This document shows positions 22,064 through 34,200 of a stretch of DNA of 64,000 nt, one piece after another. The notes below the pieces were generated by a model. The model saw nothing but the letters and a program-made list of their open reading frames with translations, did not search any database and was not told the DNA's origin. The translations under genes and the position numbers were made by a program. Source of the DNA: Pleurostoma richardsiae (Eukaryota > Ascomycota > Sordariomycetes > Calosphaeriales > Pleurostomataceae). The stretch lies in NCBI GenBank assembly GCA_030052745.1, contig JANBVO010000002.1:1116001-1180000 (forward strand), read 5' to 3'. The stretch's first letter is position 1. Each line of letters opens with the position of its first letter.

Positions 22064-24456
22064 TCAACTCAACAGCATGAATACCTTCAACTGGCAGACG
22101 ACATCTCTCCATGACGTGTTGGCATCGCCAGTTTCGCGTCGTCTCCATACCTCTTTCACAACCGTTTCTGCGATTTCACCGTTTCGGAATCCTGCCGCAA
22201 CCGAGTGCCTAATACATAATATCGCGCGGTGACGTAGGTCTAAGTCCAAAGCTTCACATGCAGCAATGAAGCCGGGCCAGACGATGGTGCCTATGCGTTT
22301 GGAAGGGTAGAACCTCGTTTTGACTGCCTGGTGGAATTCGAGACAAGCGATTACTTTCCTGACATAATGTTGGAGGATCTTGGGATTGGTGTTGCGGACC
22401 TCGCGGAAGAAATAGACCAGCAAGGCGTAGTAGATGGCGAGACTCATGCAGCTGGACATTGCAGAAGCAGGGTCATCCACCGTACCTTTGGCGAGAAGGT
22501 TGATCTCGTCGAACGGCATATCGGTGCTAGGATCAACAAGGTCGCTCATACCCGGAAAGGCATCGGAGTCAGTTGTCCAGCCACATATCGACTGTTCCAG
22601 GTGGGCGGCTTCACTGAGCAGATCCTCTGGGAGTGAGTACCTAGAGGATATGTTGTCTCCGATGCGGGCAGCTATCCTTCCAACAAGCGTGTTGGTTCTT
22701 GTAAGCATCTCTAACAGTTTCCCGGAAGTACCATGGAGTGTATCAAATCCTTCATCCCTTGGCAAATCCAGCTGCATATCAGAAGTAGTCAAACAGCTTT
22801 GTGTAGCGTCCGGGCCCCAAACGACAAGGTTGTCTTGACCTGTGACCGTCTCCTTAAACAGACTTAGCTCGCTCGGAACAATGTCGTTATTTTCCAAAAG
22901 ATTCAGATAGTCATGCTGTGAATGGCAGAACGTTGACTGTTCGATGACCATGACGATCGTGAATATGCGATGCAGCTGTAGCGCTTTTTCTGAGAATCGG
23001 TGTTTTGCTCCTACGGCAGTGCGTATGATGTTTTCGCATTGCCGTATGTACAGCCGTGCATCCCAGGGATCCCCGCCGACTATGCCAATGCATATCAGAC
23101 TCATAGCAGCCATCAATGCTTCTTTGTATTTCCCCTTTTGAAATGGCTCCGATTCAAGATGCTTTCGGAAGGCCGTGCGGCTGATGCCTCGAAATTTCTG
23201 GGCCTTCTTCTTCCAGTGTTCTGCATTTGATGTGGGCTGGAAGCTCGCTCCTGCGCCGAGACCGGGTACTGCACTAGTATCGACGGGAGTGTGGAGTGAA
23301 CTGAGATGGTAGCATGTCAAGGATAGGAGACTGTACAGCAGCGATACTCTGGCCAGGCTGCTAGTCCCAAGGACGTCCAGTTCTCCGTAAGCCCTCAAAG
23401 CAGAAGGCAGGTGAAGACCACGCCAAGGCGCCTTTTCTTGCGGCAACGGCATTGCGGATAATGAGTCAATGACATGACTATCGTAATGATTCAAAAGAAA
23501 TCGAACTTCTGGTGGTAGGTAAGGCGAGCCGGAAGAAAGGCGTGTAGTTGGAGTATGGGGTGTTATGGATATCTCATTCGCGTCGTCTGGAGGACCTCGC
23601 GCAACAATTTCCGCATAACCCTGGCATGTGCCACTTGACAGTGTTGGAAATCTTGACAGCTCATAAGGGAGGGCATTGACTCCATCTGGATCGACAGAGC
23701 AGCAAGCCTCATCGATCCCCAAAGCCATCTCGTTATCGCCGTCGAAGACTGTATCGATGGGGACATCGATGCTAGGAGGTCTCTGGTCATGGTCAAGGCT
23801 CGGATCATAGAGGAAGTCGATATAGTCAAGAGTTGGACAGTGGTCCGCATGTTCCGCGGGGAATGGGCTGGAATAGGTCATGTCGGAGGGGTTGGATAAT
23901 GGCAAACCTGACCCCAAGCTGCCACCTGACGTGAATACTGTGTAGGGCCCTACTTGCACCTGGGAATCGATATCGTGAGCTAGCGTCTCGCTCTCCTGAG
24001 AAGCTCTCTTCTCAAGGCATTCCAGCAGACCACCGATGTTGGACCATTCCGGGACACTGCCAAGGTGCTGTAATAGCTTTGCTGACTCTGTCCGCCTCTC
24101 GTTTTCTATGTCTAGGTCAGTCCATCACGACACGAAAATACCGGAGCATCCCAGCAAATGCTTCCGAGGTCTGCAAGTCTGCTAGGGGTCGCACCTGAAA
24201 ATGGTTCGCCCCGAGACCGCCGTTCCCCCAATCGCGTTGAGGATGCGGCTTTTTCAGGCTGTTGATCGCAATGGGGGACCCAGGCCGGCATCCAGGAAAG
24301 CAGAGTCCCGTAGCCAGGGCAATCAAGTTTCAAGCGCTGACAATTTGCACAACATGGTCTTCCGAGATCGCACTTGACCTTGCGAGAGCGACATGCAAGG
24401 CAGCCAGTGAATGTGCGCGACCTCGGCTTGCTAGTTCTTAAACCAGCATTCGACAT
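22064..24456 (-). CDS. Zn2Cys6 transcription factor with fungal-specific domain (ARCA-like)
   Basis: Exons 24456-24195 and 24111-22064 encode 769 residues. The DNA-binding binuclear cluster is at residues 19-46 (Cys19, 22, 29, 36, 39 and 46, within GCLACRSRKVKCDLGRPCCANC), preceded by a basic arm. The 83-nt intron (GTGCGA to CCTAG) joins GEPFS to DIENERRTESAKLL in frame, and without it both frames stop. The long C-terminal part carries the Fungal_trans_2-type middle region (ALMAAMSLICIGIVGGDPWDARLYIRQCENIIR, TNTLVGRIAARIGD) and ends with GTIVWPGFIAACEALDLDLR, a hallmark of ARCA-like regulators. The gene is divergent from the M1 aminopeptidase, 386 bp apart, suggesting that it may regulate it. 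That link is inferred from position only. Confidence 0.88.
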
Positions 24457-24842
24457 GCTCAATTCATGAAAATGAGATAGGCGAGATTTGATGGGACCAC
24501 GGAGATGATAGGCTGTGATGAAAAGAGTACGCCTCGCCGACTCGTGGATAGTGTCGATGTTACGGAATTGAGCGTCCTGGATAAGGATGTGGAGATAGAT
24601 GCCTTATCTTTCGATAAGTAGGCATAACTAACTAGTACTGTATCAAAATCCGGAAACCGGACCGGGACTAAGAAAAGGCAGGTCTTGCCGAGTGCCTCTG
24701 AGATGACGGATAACTAAGCCCATCTAGAGAATGGCAATTTACCTTACACGTCGCTCACTACATTACACGACTACCTTTTCCCCTATCTACTTACCATAGT
24801 ACTAGTGTACGACTCTTGGTGTTGAAACGGAGCTTCTGCAAG
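24457..24842. promoter_or_regulatory. Shared promoter of regulator and aminopeptidase, with three HGATAR sites
   Basis: Between the two divergent start codons, HGATAR sites (the core of AreA/NIT2 GATA-factor binding) occur at 24593-24598 (AGATAG), 24603-24609 (CTTATCT, minus strand) and 24612-24618 (CGATAAG), all within 26 bp. Clusters of two or more such sites are a known feature of nitrogen-regulated fungal promoters. The spacing to either gene permits action on both. Confidence 0.5.
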
Positions 24843-27785
24843 ATGGGAAGTCTATCTCCGTGAGGACCTCCCGCCGCCAAATCATTGAGACTCACACTGA
24901 CAAAGATGCCATTACGGCTTGCAGAGAACCGTGTAGTGTCACCCCAGCGAACTATAGACTCTCAATCTTCGACATCAAGTTCGCGCCAGAATGGCAATTC
25001 AATGCCTCCGTTACAATCGAGGCCCATGTCACACGGTCGACGAGTGAAGTCGTCTTACATGCAGCAGCTCTTGACATTCTAAGTGTAGAAGTCTCGCAGG
25101 GCTCTGTGGAGACCACCCGTACGTCTTTCTCCCTTCTTCCTCCGGCATAGATGTCTTTCGCGGGCTCACACCTTCGTAGAACTCTGCAAGTCGATTGATG
25201 CCTCTGCCAGAGCTGATGGAACCACCCGCCTTTCACTCCCCAAAGGGTTGGAACCAGGACATGCCTACATCAAAATCGAATATAGAGCGTCGATTGGGAA
25301 TTCTATGGTTGGTTTTTTTCGTGCCAGGTACCGAGCCCGTGAACAATCGACTAGCATCATTCGCGATGGCGAATACTCGGTTTTACTCGCAACACATTTC
25401 GAGCCATGCCACGCAAGATGGGCCTTTCCGTGCTTTGATGAGCCACACCTCAAGGCAACATTCGATATCGATATTGAGATACCCGAGTGCCTCACAGCTC
25501 TCAGTAATATGCCCGTGAAAAGCACCGCGGAGCTGGCAGATGGGCTCAAAAAAGTGCACTTTGAGCGGACTCCAGTCATGAGCACCTACGTAAACTCGAA
25601 CCCCCCACACCCCCTCTCCCCCCCCCCCCCCGGTGCCAATGCGCGGACTCGCTAACTGGATTAAGCTCCTTACTTGGGCTGTTGGCGAGCTTGAATACGT
25701 GGAGGCATTGACTGAGAGACATCACGGAGGCATCAGAATCCCCGTACGAGTCTACACGCCTCTCGGCCTCAGCAAGTATGGCACACTGGCCCTGGAATGC
25801 GCTCGCAGAGTGCTGGACTTGTTTCAGCAGCTCTTCAAAATTGACTACCCGATACCCAAGAGCGACCACCTCGTGGTGCCCGAATTTGTGTCCGGCGCCA
25901 TGGAGGGATGGGGCCTGATCACCTATAAACCCACCAAAATCTTATTCGATCCCCAAACCTCCAACAACCGGGTTATGTCTAAGGCGGTATATGTGGTTGC
26001 ACATGAGCTCGCCCACCAATGGTTCGGGAACCTCGTGACGATGAATAGCTGGTCGGAGCTGTGGTTGAACGAAGGATTCGCGACTTGGGCTGGTTACCTT
26101 GCCGTTGACTCTTTGTTTCCAGGTGAGCTGAGCCAAACCACACCATGAGGTTGGAAAAAGGACTAAGAAGTGGCATGAAGAATGGAATATCTGGGGCCAA
26201 TACGTGGTATGTGATGAACTCTACTGCTTTCCGGAACTGTGACTTATTGGCATATCCGCAGGCTGAGATCATGGACGACGTACTTAAGGTGGACAGCTTG
26301 CCCACCACGCACGCTATCGAGACACGGGTGCAAGACGAGAACGATGCGCTCCAAATGTTCGATCAAATCAGCTATTTCAAAGCCAGCTCCATTATCCGCA
26401 CACTGGCAATGCAGATCGGTCAGGACATATTCCTCGAAGGTCTGTCTCGTTATCTAAGGAAGCACGCCTATCGCAATGCACGCTCGCAGGACTTGTGGGA
26501 TACCTTGAGTGAAGTTTCGGGGGCTAACGTTAGAGAACTGATGGACTCCTGGATACACACTTGCGGTTTCCCAGTAATACAGTTTCTCAACTGTGATGGT
26601 CAAGAGCATATGAGGCAGTGGTCTATATTGTCAGCAAAAGACAGTGACACTACTGGCTCATGCCGTGTGCTCATGGAAGTACCAGAAGGGGAGAAGAATG
26701 GACTTGTGCGCTGGATAAATGGAGCATTGCAGTCATCAGACAACAGGTCGTCTGTCCTCAACAAAGACCATGTCGGGTACTGCTGTGTTGACTACGGTCC
26801 AGGAGCAGTAGAGTTGATCGTCCAATCCATGTCAGACCTGTCTTCAGCTGATCTGGCTGGGGTAGTTGTGGATATGGGCGTTTTGGCCATAAACAACCTG
26901 AAACCGACGAGCGAATTGCTAGATTTCATCTGGAATATCAGAGGCACTCGAGATTGCTTTGCTTGGCTTTCAATCAGTCGGTCCCTTTCATTCATACGAT
27001 CGATCTTCTCAGACGACGCATCCATCCTACTCGGACTCGAGACATTCACCGGCGAACTCATAAAGAACGTTAAGCATGACCTACAGTGGACGGCAGATCA
27101 GACGACTTACACACAGGCGGAGCTTAACAAGTCGATTGTTGGTCTGGCCTTTGCGGCGGCGGGCAATGAACACAGCAAATCTATCACCCAGGAAGCGAGA
27201 CAATACTTTGCAAGGTGGGCAGCCGGGGACACCGCGGCCCTCCAACCCAGTATGAGGGGCGTCATTCTTTCCGGGTGTGTTGGGATTGGCTCAAGGGCTG
27301 AGTTCGAAGCTGTCAAAAGAGCTTTCGAGAGCGACGATTCGCTCGATGGGCAGGAAGTGCTCTTGAGTGCCATGGGCTCGGTCAATAGCCGCGCGCTTGC
27401 TGAGGAGGTTCTCGACTTCGCATTCTCGAGCGATCATGTGGCGCTTCAGCATCTCCACCTCTTAGGAGGCGCCATGGGTCAAAACAACGCTTGTCGAGTC
27501 ACCCAATGGGAGTATGTCAGCCACAATTGGTCCACGGTATCGAAGAGGCTCTTGGCAAACTCAGTCTGTCGAGACTGGTGGATCGAGGAGAGTCTCCGCC
27601 ACTTCTCTGACCAGGAACTGGAGGAAGAGATTGGATGCTTCCTCACACAGAATGCAGACCCATCGATCAGCAAGCCACTGAAGAACGTGAGGGCGAATAT
27701 CAGGAGAAATGCGTTGTACAGGGAACGGGCCAGGGGAGATATTTCTCAGTGGTTAACATTGCGTGGTTTTGTCTCCCACAGTTGA
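24843..27785 (+). CDS. M1-family zinc aminopeptidase with GAMEG instead of GAMEN
   Basis: Six exons, 24843-24859, 24925-25118, 25180-25589, 25666-26122, 26181-26206 and 26262-27785, encode 875 residues, full length for the Ape2/AAP1 group. The 17-nt first exon supplies MGSLSP and splices to EPCSVTPANYRLSIFDIKF, the family N-terminus. Key sites are the zinc motif HELAH (320-324) with the third ligand Glu343 in LWLNEGFATWAG. The exopeptidase motif reads GAMEG at 284-288, where nearly all M1 enzymes have GAMEN. A 26-nt exon encodes the EWNIWGQYV turn. The C-terminal ERAP1-like helical domain (from about residue 490) is present and ends normally. Introns are 50-76 nt; the third contains a run of 14 C (25618-25631). 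The enzyme probably removes N-terminal residues from peptides in the cytosol. The substitution may alter its specificity. Confidence 0.88.
25618..25631 (+). repeat. C14 homopolymer inside an aminopeptidase intron
   Basis: Fourteen consecutive C residues lie in the third intron of the M1 aminopeptidase gene, between a CCCCCTCT-rich stretch and the branch site GCTAAC. Such tracts are prone to length error in sequencing and replication, but it is intronic and does not affect the frame. Confidence 0.9.
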
Positions 27786-28642
27786 CGCATATAGCGAATA
27801 ATCTGCTTCCACCCCTTAGGGTAATCAGTCATACATCTTACTAAGCCTGATCACCTGGAGCGAGTTCTCTATCTGCAAATAGTAGGAGTACTAATACGCC
27901 GCTGGGCGATACGCCCTCGGCACCTCTACCTAATTCTTTCGTATAGGAAAAGCCGTGCCCGTCAATAAGCTGGACTAAAACTCGTACGTTGCTTGTTCCA
28001 ACCATCCTCTTACCTCCCAGAACTCACCTTTCCGGTTAGTTGTTGTAGGCCTAGAGGGTAGGCCCCCCTCCCTGGAGAGGACCCGGCCTTAAGGTAAGTC
28101 GGTTTCGTTACGTTTCGAATTCTCTCTTCGCGGTCTCGACGTCTCCGAACGCCTCTCCCGCCTGGGCCAACACTGAGTAGTGCGCGCTCTCTTTCTTTGA
28201 CGCTACTGAGCGCGGTCCAGGCCTATACGATAGCGGCCGTGCGGGCCAGCAGCTGGGCCTTTTTAAACAAGAGAAGCGGTCGGTGACACTTGCCTATTCT
28301 GCCTCCTATCTCTAACACATTAGGGTACCTAGAAGCAGTTTCAAGTCGTACCGCCACAAGGAGCGAGGCATGTCCCAAAACTAGGTACTTAGTCAAGGAG
28401 GATAAGCTATCAACATCGGCAGGGACAAGGTAAGTCAGTCAGCATGTCCTCCAACACGGGATCTATCGCCAATCAGATTGGCTGAGGCTCACTAAATACA
28501 GTCAACCGCAAAGCGTAATATATTCATCAAGTGTACGTTGTTGCCACCGTATGACCGGCATCTCTGACTGTCCCAGTGAAGAAGCATTTGCTACGACGAG
28601 ATGCAGGAGCGAACTGCGACTTTGCAAAGGACCATTCCCAAT
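27786..28642. other. Convergent intergenic region of unusual composition
   Basis: About 860 bp between converging genes. The segment 27860-28290 is GC-rich with C/T-rich runs and a perfect small hairpin (GGGCG ATA CGCCC near 27905), and it does not resemble the 3' UTRs elsewhere in the window. It could be a decayed mobile-element fragment such as a solo LTR, but I could not find terminal repeats or a target-site duplication. A TACCTAG/CTAGGTA motif patch lies at 28323-28390. Confidence 0.3.
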
Positions 28643-30663
28643 CTAAACCATGATATTCTTCTCCGTCGATTCCACATTCCGGCCTTTTTCGTGGTTCCCC
28701 GTCTCAGTTTCTGACGTCGAACTTGAGGCTGCCATGGCGGGCTCACCGTCCAACATGGCTTGCGGACTTGGATAAGAATACGGGAACAGTCGATGGAAGG
28801 CGTAGGCAAATATGCAAGCTTCATGAAGTATGACAGTTAGGCTCTGTTGGATACTCGGGACGGAGGATAGGCAGCAGGGGACTCACAAAGCGTAAAGCCC
28901 AGGAGGAAGCTCAAGCTAAAGATGCGTGACGCGGCCACACCAATCGTGACACTGGAGTTCACCGAGGCAACAAAGCCCGGCATGCTGGGCACCACGGCAA
29001 GCACCCATGCAGCGGCGGTCCGCCAGTTCGTGCCCCAGCGATACCAGTATAGCGACTTTGAGGATCCTTCATAGAGGTCCGGAACTACGAATACGCGTCT
29101 CTGTATGATGTAGTAATGGACGCATAGGAGGCCGATCATGGGTCCCAAGAAGACAGCGTACGCCGAGAGCACGGCGAGGAATCTGTCAAGGGTTAAAATA
29201 ATTATTCGACAAGCGGACTCCAGGGACTTACGTCGTATCGGACGAGAGTTGCTGCCATGGATTGGGAAGAACCGAGAGGGCAGCAAGGACGTATGCCCCT
29301 CGACGCAGGTTGATGTACTTCGGGAAAACGCTTGCAACATCGAGGCCACCTGCAAGGACGTTTCCAACAACATTGATGGATAGCTGTGAAAAGATGAACA
29401 CAATACCCAAGAAGAATGCAGCCGCGCGACCGCGAGAACCGTGCTTGTCCTGGATGGCGACAAACAAGTCGCTAGGGTTCCAAAGCGCAGTTCCGTTTCC
29501 ATACTCTAAGGTGTAGTCAGCGAGACCGAGCTATTGCAAATGTGTGACGGGCCACATACGGTTCTGAGTAGCAGCGGTGACCACGACCCCAATAATGGCC
29601 ACTGTACAGCTGCTAATCATAAAGGACCCGGCTTGCGACCAGGTGACGTGACTTGGCTTCTTAGCAAAGCGGGTGAAATCATTCTGATTGAGGATGCCAG
29701 AGGCGATACTCCCAATGACAGACATCATGCCAGAAACCATCTGCCATCCCAGCTCGGTCGAGGAAATGGTTGTCTTTGCGGCCCAAACGTCGCCATAGCC
29801 ACCACTGGTCCCAACTGCCCATCCGAGCAGGACGAACAGAGTGATGAATACCATGACAGAGGCAAAGTGGAAGTATGGTCGGAGCTGCTGCGGCCGGAAC
29901 CAGATGAAGATGCAGCACAGGAAGTTGAAGAGAACGTACCCCATAAACTGTGCCGTCGTGATGCCGATGCCTGCGGGCAGGGTATTGGGGATGCGGTCAT
30001 CTAGGTCGATCCAGATAGAACGTAGGCAGATATATATCATGCGTCCACCAATGACAGCTTGCACACCGTACCAGACAACTGATGTCAAGATGCGGTTCAA
30101 GATGGGGAAATATGCTCCGTACATGCCTGCGCAAGGCCACGGTCAGTAAGCACAACCAGCATAGGTACAATTCGTTCGTTTGGTTGGCATTCTATCCCAT
30201 TTTCCATCACTTTCCGTCTATGTTTTGAAGGCTTTCACTCACCCCAGACGCTGCGGGAGACGATGGGAAAGCCGAGATGACTTTGGGCGCCCGATACACT
30301 GTTGAGCACAGCAAAGCCCGTGGCCATTGCGTTGCCTAAGACGATGACAATGATAGCTTGCCAGTAGGTCAACCCTGAAGAAAGTAGTGAGGAGCCTGTT
30401 TGGTAACTGCTCATGTTCAGGTTGATGCAGAACCAAAGCTCGACGTATTGGATGGGACCTGGGTCAAAGTGTCAGTATAAACCGATGCAAAAGACATAGG
30501 TCAATTCGAAGATATTGCGCCCATGACCTGGCGGGAAGACCTCAAACTTACCCCAGAGTTGGCGCTCCGGAGGAACAGGGCGAATGTCTTCATTGCTCCA
30601 GCGGTCCGTCTTCTCCTCTTCGGGAAGGGCGATCTTGCGAAGAGCTCTCCTCACCAAAGACAT
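28643..30663 (-). CDS. NCS1-family nucleobase/ureide permease
   Basis: Six exons, 30663-30552, 30458-30243, 30126-29560, 29505-29232, 29182-28887 and 28818-28643, encode 546 residues, the normal NCS1 length. The cytosolic N-terminus holds RWSNEDIRPVPPERQLWG, typical of Fur-type (uracil/allantoin/uridine) carriers. TM1 follows with ELWFCINLNMSSYQTGSSLL, then GNAMATGFAVLNSVSGAQSHLGFPIVSRSVWG, GILNQNDFTRFAKKP (the loop before TM8) and NVVGNVLAGGLDVASVFPKYI. About eleven to twelve hydrophobic segments are evident. NCS1 proteins carry purines, pyrimidines, allantoin, hydantoins or cytosine with H+ or Na+. The divergent neighbour is a hydantoinase/oxoprolinase, so a hydantoin-like or 5-oxoproline-like cyclic amide is the likely substrate; this is inference from context. 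All introns are GT-AG with frame preserved. Confidence 0.92.
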
Positions 30664-30876
30664 GTCGAAATCAGGATGTTTTGTCAGTTCGTTTTGTCAA
30701 GTTCTCATTTGGTCCACATAGTAGACCCGCACGAGTCGAGACAGCGCGATGGACTGGAGATATACTCCTGGTATGAGAATGGAGAACTCGCATGGGAGCG
30801 TAATGCACTGGACTGGCGCGTATCGTACGCATCTAGCCGGCCGGCCGCGCGCAAAAGGCATCCTTCGCCGACTCAA

Positions 30877-31070
30877 CGATAAGCCTAGAACGGCAGCTAA
30901 GAGATAAGACGCCGATCTTGGGGTTTCTTGGCTTATCAAGTATTAACTATCTACTTATCTTAGGCTATCTGATCTTATCAAAACACGCTGAGGACGTTCT
31001 AGGAAAGCCTGGGCGACCGACTCCCGGTACGTAGACTCCGGACAGAGAGGTGATCAAGTGGGACTGATAA
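30877..31070. promoter_or_regulatory. Cluster of eight HGATAR sites between permease and hydantoinase genes
   Basis: Sites are read directly at 30877-30883 (CGATAAG), 30902-30908 (AGATAAG), 30932-30938 (TGATAAG, minus), 30947-30952 (AGATAG, minus), 30954-30960 (AGATAAG, minus), 30965-30970 (AGATAG, minus), 30974-30980 (TGATAAG, minus) and 31065-31070 (TGATAA). Seven fall within 104 bp. HGATAR is the binding core of AreA/NIT2 GATA factors, which activate nitrogen-catabolic genes when ammonium and glutamine are scarce. The location between two divergent genes suggests shared control. Confidence 0.7.
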
Positions 31071-31251
31071 CGACTTCGGGCTCGAGACACAATAGTGTAT
31101 TATCCAGAGTCAGTAGACGACTTGTTAGGCACCTTTCCTGCCATGACACGCTTCCCAGACTGACTTAAATTGCCTCCTCCTCCAGCTTTGTTATGTTGTA
31201 GTCTGCTGTAAACCAACCAATACAGTACCTCAAAAAGTCCCAGCCTGCATC

Positions 31252-34200
31252 ATGGCCGTGCAAAGCGCTTATCGTATTGGTGTAGACGTTGGTAGGGAGC
31301 CACCCTGAGATGCCACGCTTAATGAAAATGTATCTCAAGACTAACCATGCAGCACAGGCGGTACCAACACTGATTGCGTTATTCTTCGTGTGTACCTTCT
31401 AGCTTTCTCTGGGACTTTATGCCTAAACTGACTTAATGCAAAGGCGTTGGAGAAGCCGATAGCGTGAATAGAGGCATATGCAGTGCGTACAAGACGCCCA
31501 CAACCCCAGACGTGACTTCAGGCATTGCCACGGCTGTACAAGGTGCTCTGTCACAATGCGAAGTCCCCATCGAGAGCATTGCGGCCGTGATGATTGGCAC
31601 AACGGTATGAGAAGGCCACCACCTCGCATGCGTGGGGATGTTGTCGCTGAACTCCTCTAGCATTTCATCAACGCCGTTGTCCAAGCAGATGAGACAAGCT
31701 TGAGACGAGTTGCCGTCATGCGGATATGTGGCCCTTACAGCAAGGAGAACCCGGCCTTTTTGGATTTCCCCCCAATATTGTCTCGTCTCATGAACGGTCA
31801 TGTATCGTATCTGGACGGCGGTCTGGAATGTACGAGGAGCTCCCCGCGTCACTGCACGATCGGTACAAGTAGAATGGCCTACTGACTTTGAAATCCGATA
31901 GTTGACACCCGTGAGATAATGGAACTTGACGAAGATCAGATCAGAGCTGAATGCATGGCAATCAAAGAGAAAGGTATAACTGATGTTGCTATCGTGGGAA
32001 TATTTTCACCCTTAGATACCAAGGGTGTTCAGGAAGAAAGAGTCAAGAAAATTGTGCTAGAAGAGATGCCAGAGGCCGACGTTGTCTGCTCTCGAGATAG
32101 TGAGACCCCCACCCTCAATATCTGGTGTACAGGAGCACTACTGATACCAGTCAGTTGGTCAACTTGGTTTCCTCGAACGAGAAAATGCCACGATTCTCAA
32201 CACGTCTATTCTCAAGTTCGCACGAACAACCATACGCGGCTTCAAATACGCGATGCGTTCCCTCGGGCTGGCCTGTCCTCTCTTCCTGACTCAAAACGAT
32301 GGGACAGTCATCGATGCTGATACCGCCATGGGCTGTCCCATCAAGACATTCTCCAGCGGCCCGACAAACTCCATGACGGGCGCCGCATATCTTGCAGGGT
32401 TTGATACCGGTCGGGGGAAGATGCCCAATGCTCCCGTCATTGTAGCCGATATTGGCGGTACGACCACAGACGTCTGTGCGCTGTGAGTTGAGATGTTGCG
32501 TTTAACCCACAGTTCACGTCCCATTACTGACACCGATATCGTCTAGTCTGCCTTCTGGATTCCCTCGACAGGCCGGAACGTGGATAGAGATTGGCGGAGT
32601 GAGGAGTTCCTTTTCCATGCCCGATGTTGTCTCCGTGGCTCTCGGAGGCGGAACACTGGTGGAGCAGAAGGAAGAAAAGATCGTTGTCGGCCCCGAGTCT
32701 GTAGGGCATCGGCTGACCAGCGAAGCTTTGGTCTTTGGCGGGAATACGTTGACGACAACCGGTACTGCGCCTGAAATCAGTGTCAATTCAGAGTTCGTCT
32801 ACTAATACACCCTTTCTAGATATTGTTGTGGCGGCCGGCAAAGCCGACATAGGAGATGCTAGCAAAGTGCAGAACATATCGACCGACGTCATTGACAAAG
32901 CAAGGGCCAGCATGAAAAAGATCCTCGAGAACGCGATTGATAGCATGAAATTGAGCGCCGACCCCGCCGTTGTCATTGTTGTCGGTGGCGGAAGCATTGT
33001 CAACATTGACCCTTTGGACGGTGTTTGCGAGCTCATACGCCCCAAGTAGGTTACCTCGTCTCGCAAGGAACAGCAAGCTAACCATGAGCAGGTTCCATGA
33101 CTGCGCAAACGCAGTTGGAGCAGCCATTGCCAAGGTCTCTGGGACTATCGATGTCATCAAAGTCATGGAGAACCTGGATGAAGAGGAGGTCGTTAATTCG
33201 GTGTGCGAAGAGGCAAAGCAGCGCGCCATCGAGGCCGGTGCGGACCCAGCAACAGTCAAGATAATAGAGCTCGATAACATGCCGCTACAATATGTCCAGA
33301 TGCGGGCAAGTCGGATAGTGGCAAGAGCGGTAAGTTAACTGCCTTGTCACTCTTCATTGTTGCCAGTCACTAAGTCAAGCCGGGATATAGGCTGGTAATC
33401 TTAGCAGGGATACTCCCACGAGCCGCGTAGAAAAGGATGAACTGAAGGAGGGGGTTGACAATTGGACGAGAGCAGCACGCAAGACCGCAAATGCTGACAA
33501 AAATCCCAAGGACTTCATTGTCAGTCCTTCTGCACTTATAGACGTCTCTACATATCGTCCTGAGGTCGACAAGAACGGGACGTGGTGGGTATCGGAGGTC
33601 GATTGTGAATTTCTCGCTACCGGATGCAGCATTCTGGCATGTGGCGGTGGTGGACCAGGCTACATGTGTTACATGGCCGCCCGAGCCGCGATTCAGGCCG
33701 GAAAGCGACTGGCAGTGGTAGATATTGACACTCTGCCCGACGATGGATATATTATGGGCAGTGTCTCATACGGGTAGGCGAGCACGAGTTGTCCCAATCT
33801 ATGCTGGACCATCTGACTCAATGCAGAGCACCAACGGTCACGCTCGAGCGGGTACCCAGCGGCACTGAAGCAAAAGATGCCACGGATGCCTTGTTGATGA
33901 GTTATCCAGGGCTCAAGATGGTCGGCCAAATTGCGGTTAGGACAGCTACCGATAACTTCACTATAACAGACAACATACTGACTATGGTACTCGCAGATTG
34001 AGATCGGGGGCATGAATGGAATCCGCCCACTCCTTACCGGGCTCCATTACGACGTCCCTGCTATCGATGGAGACTTCATGGGACGCGCGTATCCTCGCCT
34101 TTACATTCTCACGCCCTTCCGTAAGTGCCATTTCATCCCCTCCATGCTTCATCTGCGGAGCAGGCCCTCTAACGGAGCGAGGAAGTTTACGGCATCAGCG

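Noticed and set aside
24806-24924. M1 aminopeptidase as 5'-truncated because the open frame lacks an ATG
   Set aside because: A 17-nt first exon (ATG at 24843) spliced by GTGAGG to TTGCAG gives MGSLSPEPCSVTPANY, a normal family start.
31252-34000. Hydantoinase gene as a pseudogene because of many in-frame stops
   Set aside because: All stops lie in GT-AG introns, and the spliced model keeps every conserved motif and the frame.
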